NCBI GenBank assembly: GCA_022559845.1
Contig: CM040123.1
Coordinates: 295,170,642-295,234,641, forward strand
Direction of reading: 5' to 3'
From: Amorphophallus konjac
Lineage: Eukaryota > Streptophyta > Magnoliopsida > Alismatales > Araceae
DNA length: 64,000 nucleotides
Below the pieces are notes generated by a model. The model was not told the origin of the DNA. It saw only the letters and a list, made by a program, of their open reading frames with translations, and did no database searches. Shown here piece by piece: positions 1-10,487 of the stretch (positions are counted from its first letter, which is position 1; each line of letters begins with the position of its first letter). Both the position numbers and the translations under genes were made by a program.

Positions 1-164
1 ATGTTCTATCACACTTGTTACCTTAAGCATCGGAGGGTTTTCCCCAAGGAATCCTCCATGGGCACCTCTGACCCGTTTCCTGCCTTGTAGTTCATACAGA
101 CGTGGTGACCGTGATCAAAAGATTCCTCCCGGATCTCACGGCTCAGGATCAACGCGAGATTACG
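1..164 (+). repeat. E1 5' LTR, last 164 bp
   Basis: These bases match the end of the LTR at 38621-38784 with scattered substitutions. The copy ends in TTACG where the 3' LTR ends in TTACA, so the terminal CA has mutated. The start of this LTR lies before the window. Confidence 0.9.
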
Positions 165-174
165 CTACTTCATC

Positions 175-191
175 TGGCGTCGTCTGTGGGA
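175..191 (+). other. E1 primer-binding site
   Basis: TGGCGTCGTCTGTGGGA begins about ten bases after the 5' LTR. This is the common form of primer site in plant Tat elements. Its first nine bases resemble the complement of plant tRNA-Asp 3' ends; the tRNA assignment is tentative. Confidence 0.75.
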
Positions 192-209
192 AACAGACAA
201 AGAACCATC

Positions 210-637
210 ATGGTGCAAAGAAACTCTGGTAGGAAGGTTGCTGGCGGAAGAGGAAAGACCGTAGTGGCAGATGGGAAACCTATGCCTTCCCACCCCGCAG
301 AACACCTCCTCGCCGATGACAACAACCAAGCCGACGAGCTGCCTCCACCACCCGTGGAGGTGTAACCCCCTAACAGGAGTCATGACGCTCTCCAAACCCT
401 CAACGCTAAACTGGATATCCTCGCAAAGCTAATGAGGACCCAGGCGGCTAGGGAAGAGAAGTCACGACTCCCACGAGAAAGCCCTCCCCGTGGAGAAGCT
501 TCCCAACACACGGCTGGAGGCCATTTCACCCTTCCGGGGATGATGGCTTATACGCAACAGGTCAGGGGGACCTTCGCATGCCCCCCCTCCAGAATAAGAA
601 GCCTCCTCCACCCTGAGGAGAGAAGAAACTGGGACGC
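210..637 (+). pseudogene. E1 gag, N-terminal part
   Basis: From the ATG at 210 a hydrophilic reading frame runs to a stop at 363-365 and continues in the same frame to 637. The second part includes the segment LQTLNAKLDILAKLMRTQ. This fits the poorly conserved N-terminal part of a Tat Gag, the structural protein that packages element RNA. The frame is cut at 637 by the insertion of E2 and resumes after 19188, where a frame change is needed. There is no zinc finger here; it lies near 29939. The product cannot be made from this locus. Confidence 0.6.
633..637. repeat. Left target-site duplication of E2 (GACGC)
   Basis: GACGC directly precedes the TGTTGACA start of E2. The same five bases follow the end of E2 at 19184-19188. 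The E1 gag resumes after the second copy. Confidence 0.92.
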
Positions 638-2010
638 TGTTGACACCCGTTTTTAGCCCGCAAGTTGCGTCATTTCTCTTATTCATCATTTTTTATGTCC
701 CGAATTAGCCATTATTTTAGAGCCTTCTTGGATAGATTTCGAGCCAATTTTCCTTGTTCCATTCCCTTTGAGCTCTAAAGATCATGATTTCTTAGAGTCC
801 CTGGAGCTTATCTTATCAACTTCCGACTTCCAAGTTGACTTACGGCCCATTTAGGCCGGCTTCCTTCAAGCATTCGACTCTCTCTCACTGCATAGTCCTG
901 AAAGTGGTTCGTTTTCACCCTCTTCCAGTCCTCTATTCAAAATGTTCCCTTCACCAAAGTTGTTCTAATTTTAAGGATCTACAATTTATTCTTCTACGCC
1001 GTTGGCCAGTTCTGCCTTGATTGTGAGATATTTGCATTTTTCCATCAGGCTGTGATGTTCACCTACGTCCCAAAATTTTCTCTTTCTATTCTAGCCCCAT
1101 TTTCTCCTTTTTCTGATCATTTTCTCATCTTACTCTCTTCATGAAAGGTGTTCCTTTTTCCGTTATCTACAATTTCTTCTTCTACCACTTTCACTAGTTC
1201 TGCACCGTTTGAGAAATACGCTTCAAATTACAAAGTCACACGTAGTCTACCCAAAATCTTCCTCCATCGATGTGAAGGTCTATTATTAGACCGTTACAGC
1301 CATGTGAAGGTCTATTGTTAGATCGTCACAGTCCATGTGACGGTCCTACGATAGACCGTCACACCCAAACTTGTCCAAAATCACCTCGTTCGACCCCTAG
1401 AGCGTGGCCGTCCCACCCTAGGCCGCTAGAGACTCTGGCGGCCTTACGATAGACCGTTACACAAACCGAGAGTCCAATTCATGTTGGACTCTGCTCCGTT
1501 TCTGTACGTCGTGGCCCTCTTGCAGAGGCCATAACTTCTTAAATTCTACTCCGAATTGAGCGCCGTTTGTTCCTATGGTTTCTCGTTTATAATATCTTTA
1601 ATTTGATCCATAGATCTCAGATTTTCATTGTCTATCTTGCTCAGAAATATAGATGAAAGTTGGGGGTTTATGCGTCCTAGTTCAACACAAACTCTGCAGA
1701 TTAAGCACCGGGGCTCCTTTCTGGAAGCCATATTTTCCAGATCCTTCCACTAAATTGAGTCCCACTTGTTCCTACCCCTTATCCTTTGTATTATCTCGAG
1801 ATTGATCCATAGAACACGAATTTTGGTGGACTCTATCCTCTAAAATCTTGGAAGAACTTTCTGGATTTTTTGCAACCTCTATATAAACTGCCCAGTTCGC
1901 AGTTGCAAAGGAGGGCTCTTTCCGGACGTGGGGCGAAGCCATGCTGCAACTCCAACTCACAACTTCGACCCTAGCTTAAAGAGGGAAGTATTAACGTTCT
2001 ATTGCTTAAA
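638..2010 (+). repeat. E2 LTR-a, 3'-truncated
   Basis: This copy follows LTR-b and LTR-c from TGTTGACA to near 2008 and then jumps into internal sequence equivalent to 12366. It has lost about 600 bp of LTR and about 3.5 kb of leader and gag. It differs from LTR-b and LTR-c more than they differ from each other. It contains five GGTC..GACC palindromes between 1272 and 1460. Confidence 0.9.
1880..1887 (+). promoter_or_regulatory. TATA box, E2 LTR-a
   Basis: TATATAAA sits after a short CT-rich run at the same place as in LTR-b and LTR-c. It marks the likely start of element transcription. Confidence 0.6.
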
Positions 2011-4110
2011 GAGTTCCGGGATTATGTTTATGATCTGGAAGCTAAGAAAAGGATTGATTGGGCCGCTTTTCACAAAGTCATTTTACATCTTCGCAGCCAA
2101 CAACAGCAGCAAGAAGTGCCTCCCGGGCAGCCATCTCCGTTACTTGAAGACTAGGGGCACCCCTGTGATTCCTCATCTAGTGCTGCACTTGCTCCGTCAC
2201 CTACCCTGTTACCTTCACCATCTCCTACCCCGGCTCCATCGCTGCCACAAACCCAAGTCTCTACTCAGGCTAGTGCCTCCCCTTCTTCTCCCGCCACCAC
2301 TACCACTACTTCTATCCCTAACACCGCTCGACGCGTTGTGTTGACACGTCGGCAGTGGACACCACAACCTCCCTCTTCACCCTCTCCACCTCCATGTCCA
2401 CTACCCCCATCGCCTTCATAACTATCCTCACCATCTTCATTGCCATCACCATCATCTCCATCTCCACCACCAGTGCTTCCATCACCACCTCCATCTCCAC
2501 CCTCGCCTCCATCTCCGCCATCACCTTTGCCCAAGCTTGAGCAAGCCACACCTTTGCCTTTATCTTTACCCTCAGTCACGCCTTCACCTTCACCTTTGTC
2601 ACCACCCAAGCCTATCATCGCCACATCGCCTGCGCCTTCACTGTTCATCACCACTCCCGTTGGAGCCTCTATGCCTTCCAAACCTTCACATGTGCCACCC
2701 AAACATATTCCCTTTACTTCTCCAACCACTTCCACCCCACGGAGCGGGTGTGTGCTTCCTTTGGTGCCCCTTGGGTCTAATCCCCAGGGAGACAATAAGC
2801 CAAGTCAGGATGATTCAGTGCCGATCATGCATTTCAAGATTTAGGATTTTATCTGTCGGATGCCGGTTCGCATCCTGGTCCCTGGTTATTTTGGGGATGA
2901 TGCACCTTCACTTTCAAAGATGACAGTTGCTAAGAAGAGTTCCCTTGAGTTGATGTCAGTTTCTTCCCGAGCGAGGCCGGTGGCAATCTCTTTACTCGGC
3001 GGAGGGTTCACCATTGATGCTATTGTTATCTCTCGCTCCGTTGCTGTTCAGATAACTGGCCAAGAGGGGTCCTCTACCCAGATTATGCTAACTCATACGG
3101 CCGCTAAGCAGATTATGCACTCTATGTTCAAAGGGCAATTGGCCGTATCTTCTATATTCTCCAAGGACATTCTGCACATTCTATGCAATCTCCCTTGGTT
3201 CATTAGCAAGCCGGCCATGTCAACGCCATGCATTACTCTCCCTCAGTTTCATCCTGCTCTTCTGGTAAGGGAGTTATGCTTCATGCCCAGTTATCGTGTG
3301 GAGATGCCGAATCTCATGTTGCTAGTGCCAAGTGACAAAGCTCCGTGGTTTTCTGATATTCTTTCGTTTGAGGAGTTATCTGTTCAAGAATGTCTGCCTA
3401 TGGTTAGCACTGTGTGTCAAGGGGCCACCCTGATGAAGTTGTATGTTCATAACCGGGCTAGGCCATCTGTCAAGTGGACCCGTTATTTGAGAAAGTATTA
3501 TAGATTGAGAAGGCCGAAGGTCTGAGTCTGCGCCAGGCGAGTCCATGTTCAAGAAGTATCAGCTAAGAAGAGGCGGCGGCGTAAATTTAAGGGCCGTCAG
3601 TTGTGCACTCAAGGGTCCACTTCTCTTCCTTCTTCTTCATTTCACTCATCATTTCTTCTGCTCGGTTCCCACCCCTGGGTGGTGTATCTGCCCTCTCCTA
3701 ATTCTCCCTCAACGATTCTCTCCTCCCCTCTCGGGTATGCGAATCCCCGTTCTTCCTTTTCCTATCTGGAACCTCCAGACTTTCCATCTCCTCACCATTC
3801 TCGGCCTCAGCCTATGTCCTCCTCTGATTCTCATCCCCTGATATCCCCGGGTTCGACTTATCGTTCTCTCTCCCCGACCATGTCAGGTGTTTATCATTTT
3901 CTCTCCCCGACCCTGTCGGGTGACTCTCATTCTCCCTCCCCGACTCTGTCGGGTGGTCCTAGTTCCTTTTCTCCGACCACATCAGATGATCACTTCTCTT
4001 CCCCCTTACCTTTTCCACAACCTTCTCATGGTTTGTATATTCTCTCCTCTTCATCATTTCAGGGTTCTTACCCTTTTTCTTGTTATTTTCGAGGCTTTAG
4101 CCAGCCTTGA
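2011..4110 (+). pseudogene. E2 internal copy 1: 3' part of the long gag-derived frame
   Basis: This repeats the last half of the frame at 10488-14447. It begins at the segment reading YVYDLEAKKR, passes through a proline-rich region (about 2440-2800, many PSPPPSPP-type runs) and the unrecognised domain at 2860-3525, and reaches a basic patch (KKRRRRKFKGR in this copy near 3560) followed by SPTLSG-type repeats. It lacks the Gag core because the 5' part is deleted. Stops at about 2842 and at 3523-3525 are shared with copy 2 and so predate the duplication. At 4090 this copy has CGA where copy 2 has TGA, so this copy reads further, to 4110. Confidence 0.75.
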
Positions 4111-6873
4111 TCCCAGCTAATCTCTGATTATTCTGTATTTTGATTCCTTGTTATCAGGGTCTTTGTGCCTTAACGATGGAGTTCTAGCCCTCGCCTCTCT
4201 TCCTTTTTATCCTCCTTCGTCCATTTTGGTATATGTTGCTCCTCCATGTCAAGGAATCTTTCAATCCCTTTGCTATTCTCTCCCTTTTGTCCTGTCAAGC
4301 AAGGAAAATAATGCTCGCACTCCTCAAAGCTCGATGGTCAAGATCACTCCACGGATTTGCAAAGGTATTTTTATTTTGTGCAAGAATATGTTATCATTGC
4401 TATTACTCGTATTACTCCTGCACATGCTTATAATGTAATTTCCTCAACATGGTTGAGTGACTTTAGTTGAATTTACTTAATTAGTCAAGAAGAGTCGCTT
4501 CTACAGCACACCTTAGGCTGGTGATAGCTTCGCGCTGGGAGTCTAGTTCATTTCCCCGATCGTTGAGGGTGACCATTGAGCATGAGTTTTCACACACTAC
4601 ATAATGAGCCATAGCCGATCTCTCTGAGGCACACCGTTACTGCTTTGGCCATACTTTGGGAATGCACAAAGGCCTTTTTCTTTTCTCTACTCGGCCAAGT
4701 GTAGGGGCAAGAGATTGATGGATGAGATGACCAACCTAGGCGCTTCCCAATACTGGAGAGGTTTCAAATAGGGGCAGTCTTGACCCTCAAAAAAGTGAGC
4801 TTTCATGCAATATCAAGCCAATAAGGGCTCTCAAAATCAATGATGAATCAAAAAGAAGATTATGAAATCCAAGGCATGGCGTGAGTGGCAGTACAGTTCT
4901 CATGCATGCATGCCTGATAAATATTGGTCTCAAAATCAAAGACACAAAGCCCCGGCGCAACAGACCTACTCTTTGAGGGGTAGTGCCCTGAAAGGAAGTC
5001 AAGTCCTGATATCTCCCATCCAGCATAAAGCTTGTCTCCAATTTTCTTCTGCTTCTCCCTCTTAGGTTCGGTTGTATCCCGAGTATAGCCTTAGTAGGGA
5101 CACCATTCTTTAGAGGCGGTTGGTTGTGGTAAGCCACCCTCACATGCACGCCCTGCTTAAGAGAAGTCTTTAATGAGAGGGGAAGGGATGACGATCTCTG
5201 GCCAGCAGTTCAAACCAGTCTTTGGGTGCTACGGATTAATATTAAAAAAATCTAAAAAAAAATGATGACATTGTTAAAAATCCAAAAAATGAGATGTTGT
5301 TGAAAATCCCCAAAAAAATGAAATATTACTCAAAAACCCCAAAAATCAAATATTTTAAAAATCCAAAAAAATCAGGAAAATTGAAAATTTTAAAAATATT
5401 TGCCTTTTACATTTTATTTTAAGGACAGATACGTAATCTGTTTGCTAAGTGTGCAGGTTACAGGTACTCAAGCTTTCCTTGCTCCATATTTTGTTCTATC
5501 TGTCTCTTTTTCACATCTTCTGATATGTTCTCTTCTTCAATCTACTCTCTCGATCTGTTCTGTTGCTTTAGTCCTTCTCAGCTTATTTAACATGATCATA
5601 TCTTTATGAGAGGGCTTTGCCTCATGATTATGAACCTGGCAATTCTGCTTCATTCTGATCTTGGATTTTGATTGAAGGGCGTATTTGTCGTATCTTTTGT
5701 CCCGCCGTGTCCTTGTCACATGTTTATATCCCTCCGTGTCATCCCACGCACGTTGTTTTGTCCCTCACCGTGTGTTGTTAGTTGTCTTGCATATGTTGTT
5801 TAGTCGCCACTCTATGTCCCGTGTGTTGTCCCAACTGTGTGGTCATCCCTCATATTCTTGTCCCAACCATATGTCATTCCACACATGTTATTTTGTCCCT
5901 CACTGCATGTTGTTGGTTGTCTTATTTGAAAATTCATAAAAATCTGAAAATAAAAAAAATCAGAAAATCTAAAAAATGCCGCTTCACTTGGCATGTAGGT
6001 CAGGTATGGCTCTCTATCCCTACTCATTGTTGTATTACTATATGATATCTACATTATTATAGCCTCTCAAGGACCGACTGGTTGCCTGTGTGTTCTGCGA
6101 TCTGATGTTCCCCTTTAACAAAAATGATGATTATCAAGAGCATACTGTTAATCGTTAGATAGGCTGCTCGGTTGAGTCGGGTGGGGGACGATGGACTTTG
6201 TCTCGAACGCCGTGGTTGCAAGAAGACTTTTGACCCCGTCTTGACTCAATCTAGCAATAATATCCTTGGGTACTTTCTATTTTATGCTTTATTTGCATTC
6301 ATTTTGATGATTTCTTTATTTTAGCCCAGCATGCATCATGTCATTTTGAGCACTCACGTCTCGAAATTCTCTCAATGATTTCTCCTCAGTAATGGTTAAT
6401 TGCACTTCAATTCACTTGGATAAGAGATTCTCATTCCACTCTGAATTTGAATGATTTCTTTGATCTTGTCGCTTGGTCTGGTTGGCCAGCGTGATTCCTG
6501 TCTGGATTTTATCTCAGTTATATTTCGCCTACATTTTACGTTATGTTCCTTCCGACCCCCTCATCGTCTGTGGATTGTGTCCCCGATGAGGCTGGTCGTG
6601 TTTCTTTTTTTCCTGTTAGTTTAGTTCTCTAGACATGTCTCATTCTTGTCATCCAGTCCTGGTGGTTAGTTCGGCGATTTCGGTAGAATTCCTATCCCTT
6701 GTTGGTTGTGACGGGTGTCTTTTGCCTTGATGCCCGCTTATCATTTCTCTCCGCTTCATCTCCGCTTCATCTCCATTTCCCGTCGCTATCGCTTTCACTC
6801 CATCTTCTTTCCATTCTGCCTCCGCGTCGCTTTCGCTCATTCCCTTGCAAAGCGGACATCAAGGAGGGACATC
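4111..6873 (+). other. E2 internal copy 1, noncoding 3' region
   Basis: I see no convincing protein here. It holds an A-rich stretch (5230-5400 and about 5930-5980) made of degenerate AAAATCCAAAAAAT-type units, common in 3' regions of Tat/Ogre-related elements. It ends in the polypurine tract before LTR-b. It is nearly the same as 14448-17226. Confidence 0.7.
6861..6873 (+). other. E2 polypurine tract before LTR-b
   Basis: AAGGAGGGACATC directly precedes TGTTGACA. The same bases precede LTR-c at 17214-17226. This is the expected second-strand primer site. Confidence 0.75.
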
Positions 6874-8864
6874 TGTTGACAACCATTTTTAGCCCGCAAG
6901 TTATGTCATTTCTCTTATTCATCATTTTTGATGTCTCAAATTAGCCATTATTTTGGAGCCTTCTTGGATGGATTTCGAGCCAATTTTCATTGTTCCATTC
7001 CATTTGAGCCCTAGAGATCATGATTTCTTAGAGTCCCTGGAGCTTATCTTATCAACTTCCGGCTTCCAAGTCGACTTACGGCCCATTTTGGCCGGCTTCC
7101 TTCAAGCATTCGGCTCTCTCTCATTGTGTAGTCCTGAAAGTGATTTTTTTTCACCGTCTTCCAGTTTTCTATTCAAAATGTTACCTTCACCAAAGTTGTT
7201 TGATTTTTAAAGATCTACAATTTCTTCTTCTACGCCGTTGGCCAGTTCTGCCCCGATTGTGAGCTATTCGCGTTTTTCCAACAGGTTGTGCTGTTCACCT
7301 ATGTCCCATAATTTTCTCTCTCTATTCTAACCCCATTTTCTTCTTCTTATGATCCTTTTCTCATCTTACTCTCTTCATGAAAGTTTTTCCTCTTTCAGTT
7401 ATCTACAACTTCATCTTCTACCACTTTCACACGTTCTACACCATTTGAGAGATACGCTTCAAATTCTAAAGTCGCACGCAGTCTGCCCAGAATCTTCCTC
7501 CATCGTTGTGAAGGTCTATTATTAGACCGTTACAGCCATGTGAAGGTCTATTATTAGACCGTCATAGTCCATGTGACGGTCCTACGATATACCGTCACAG
7601 CCAAACTTGTCCGAAATCACCCCGTTCAACACCTAGAGCGTGGCAGTCCCACCCTAGGCCGCTAGAGACTCTAACGGTCTTATGATAGACCGTTACACAA
7701 ACCGAGAGTCCAATTCATGTTGGACTCTGCTCCGTTTCTGTACGTCATGGCCCTCTTGCAGAGTCCATAACTTCTTGAATTCTACTCCGAATTGAGCGCC
7801 ATTTGTTCCTATGGTTTCTCGTTTATATTATCTTTAATTTGATCCATAGATCTCAGATTTTCATTGGCTATCTTGCTCAAAAATGCAGATGAAAGTTGGG
7901 GGTTTATGCGTCCTAGTTCAACACAAACTCTGCAGATTAAGCACCGGGGCTCCTTTCTAGAAGCCATATTTTCTAGATCCTTCCACCAAATTGAGTCCCA
8001 CTTGTTCCTACCTCTTATCCTCTGTATTATCTCGAGATTAATCCATAGAACACGAATTTTGGTGGACTCTATCCTCTAAAATCTTGGGAGAACTTTCTGG
8101 GTTTTCTGCAACCTCTATATAAACTGCCCAGTTCACAGTTGCAAAGGAGGGCTCTTTCCGGACGTGGGGCGAAGCCATGCTACAACTCCAACTCACAACT
8201 TCGACCCCAGCTTGAAGAGGGAAGTATTGGCTTTCCATTGCATCCTTCTGGGCTTAATTTGGCTGTCTATACTCTTAGTTCTAGTCTCCTCAAAATCACA
8301 AATCATCGCAGTTTTCTGCTTTTTCTGCTACACATGCATTTTTGCACATTTTGCATCAACATTTTCTCTCTATTCTCTCAACCAAATTCTGTGACTTCAA
8401 ATCCTATGCATGCACAACACACACACCTATTATTTTCACCCTTCCATAGGGGTTAAAAACCCTCCCCCGATGTGTTCTCCCCATTTTATTCATGCTATTT
8501 TATCACTTTGGGATTGATGCTACACTTCATGTTCTAATTGGTTTTTGCCTTTGTGTTTTGATCTTTGTTTTGCAGGAGAGCATGATATGGACGTAAGGCT
8601 CTCTTCTTCTAGCCGGCTGGAAGATGAGGAGGTTTGATCCCACAAAGTTCCCCGCACCCCGTGTCATGCGTGATCAAGTCTTTAAGTTCCAAGGTACATG
8701 GTGCAGTTCCTCTCCTTTCTTCATCCTTTGGCGTTGTTGGAACCTTGGTGGCGATCACGATTAGTATTTCCCATCTTTTCATCCCCCTTGTCTTTGATTC
8801 ACATGTTTATGCATGTATTAATTTAAAGGGGGCGGGATAGGAATCTAATTAAAACAAATCTACA
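6874..8864 (+). repeat. E2 LTR-b, complete, 1991 bp
   Basis: It begins TGTTGACA after a polypurine tract and ends CTACA before a primer-like site, so it serves as 3' LTR to the left unit and 5' LTR to the right unit. It is very close to LTR-c but carries about 34 extra bases near 8583-8625. The TATA box is at 8116-8123 and a palindrome cluster lies at about 7508-7700. Confidence 0.93.
8116..8123 (+). promoter_or_regulatory. TATA box, E2 LTR-b
   Basis: TATATAAA lies in the context CAACCTC..CTGCCCAG, identical in all three LTRs. It is the probable promoter of the downstream gag frame. Confidence 0.6.
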
Positions 8865-8870
8865 GTTTTT

Positions 8871-8883
8871 TGGCGATCACGGT
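8871..8883 (+). other. E2 putative primer-binding site
   Basis: TGGCGATCACGGT starts six bases after the LTR-b end, where a tRNA primer site is expected. I cannot assign the tRNA. The same 13 bases also occur inside LTR-c at 19068-19080, and 11 of them inside LTR-b at 8749, which is odd. Confidence 0.5.
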
Positions 8884-9111
8884 GAGACTCCAATGCCCAT
8901 CACGTCTGTTTTAATGCTCTTTTGTCAGTTGGGAGTGTGCATGTGCATATTTTGGTGATATTTTATCCATTCTTCCACTGTTTGGGGCATTTTAAGGGCT
9001 CTCGTAGTGTGGCGGTCCTATATTAGACCGCCATAGGGCAAGAAACGGCCATTTGTTAGACCGTAATGGATTCTGGCAGTCCTGCGCGCGTGCTCACAGG
9101 GCCATATTCGT

Positions 9112-9905
9112 TGAGGCACAACCTTTACTCCTGGGGTCGGATGATGCTGATTCTTGTTCCGTTGGATAGCCCTTTATATTGTTTTTCCATCCATATATCA
9201 TTTGCATCATTTGGTTAACATTTGCATATTCTAATATTGTCCAACGTTTTGAGTTTTCTGCATAAGTTCTGCAGGCAGGCTTAGGGACAGGTTCATAGGT
9301 ACATCTTTACTCAGTCATTTGACTACCTTCCCGACGTCTGATTGCACTGATTTTTATTCAATTAGATAGTCATTTGTATTGTCTTTCCATCTATAGCTTA
9401 TTTGCATCATTTGGGTCTCATTTACTTAGTTGTAAATTATCATTATTTTAGCATTTTGTGCATAAAATCTGCATGCAGTCTGCGCACAAGTTCATAGAAG
9501 CAACTTTCTTGGAGGATTTGATTGACCTCCCAAGGTCCGATTACTCTGTTCTTGGGCTCATTGTGCAGACCTTTGTATTGTCTTTTCATCCATATACTAC
9601 TTGCACCATTCGGGTCACGTTTGCTTAGTTAAAAATTATCATTATTTTAGCATTTTGTCCATAAAATCTGCATGTGGTCTGCGCACAGGTTCACGGAGGC
9701 AACTTTGCTCAGTGATTTGATTGACTTCCCGGGGTCAGATTGATCTGTTCTTGGGCCCGTTGTGTAAACCTTTGTATTGTCTTTCCATCCATATACTATT
9801 TATCTTATTTGGATCATGTTTGCATAGTTTAATTTTATCTTGATTTTCTACTTTTAGGCTAGAAATTGCATGCACTCTGGTGCACATAGGGCTATACATT
9901 GCATA
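9112..9905 (+). repeat. Four tandem repeats of about 200 bp in the E2 leader
   Basis: The marker phrase TTTRTATTGT..TCCATCYATA recurs at 9173, 9373, 9572 and 9771, a spacing of 200, 199 and 199 bp. The units are imperfect, and the last one degenerates towards 9905. Confidence 0.8.
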
Positions 9906-10487
9906 TCATAGTTGTATTTCCTACTTTGGTAAGTGATCCTCTCGCCTCCATATTCCTTGGGGTCGACTAGGTGATCTTATCTGGGACCTCCGTAAGTCCC
10001 CGCGAGCCGTGGATTCCCACACGGACGTCGGGCCATTTGTACCTTTGCCACCCTTTAGGCTTGCATTTGCATCCGTGTGAGGGAGTTAACCTTAGTCAAC
10101 CCAAAGTTTGGACGTTATTCCCATAGGATTCCTATCTTGAGGGAATTATTATTAATTCAAATCATTAAAAGGTCTATTAAAATCCCTGAAATATTTCCCA
10201 TCATATCAACTTGTTTGACTTGGGTGAAAACTCCCACATTGCATTGATTGTGTTGTTTGGGCTTGTCCAGGCCCATTAGTGGTATTTGTGTTGCATTCTT
10301 TCATCATCCACATGTTTTATTGTTGTTAGGCCCATTTATCTTAGCCCATTTTGTGTGTCCGTTGTCTAGTCCATTGTCCCGTGGTCCGTTGTCCATTCAT
10401 CTTTGCATTAGTGGGTTAGTCTCCTCTTATCCTCAAGCCCATTAAGCCCATTACTTTCCTCTTTATATTAAGTCTCCATTTGCCATC

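Larger units (their letters stand above)
8865..10487 (+). other. E2 long 5' leader
   Basis: About 1.6 kb separates the LTR from the first gag ATG. It holds a short palindrome pair at 9009-9075, four tandem 200-bp units at 9112-9905, and then unique sequence rich in GGCCCATT-type runs just before the start codon. No coding segment is supported. Confidence 0.65.

Noticed and set aside
2265..2795. Glycine/aspartate-rich frame on the minus strand (also 12620-13150)
   Set aside because: It is the mirror of the proline/serine-rich part of the E2 gag extension; low-complexity composition keeps the other strand open.
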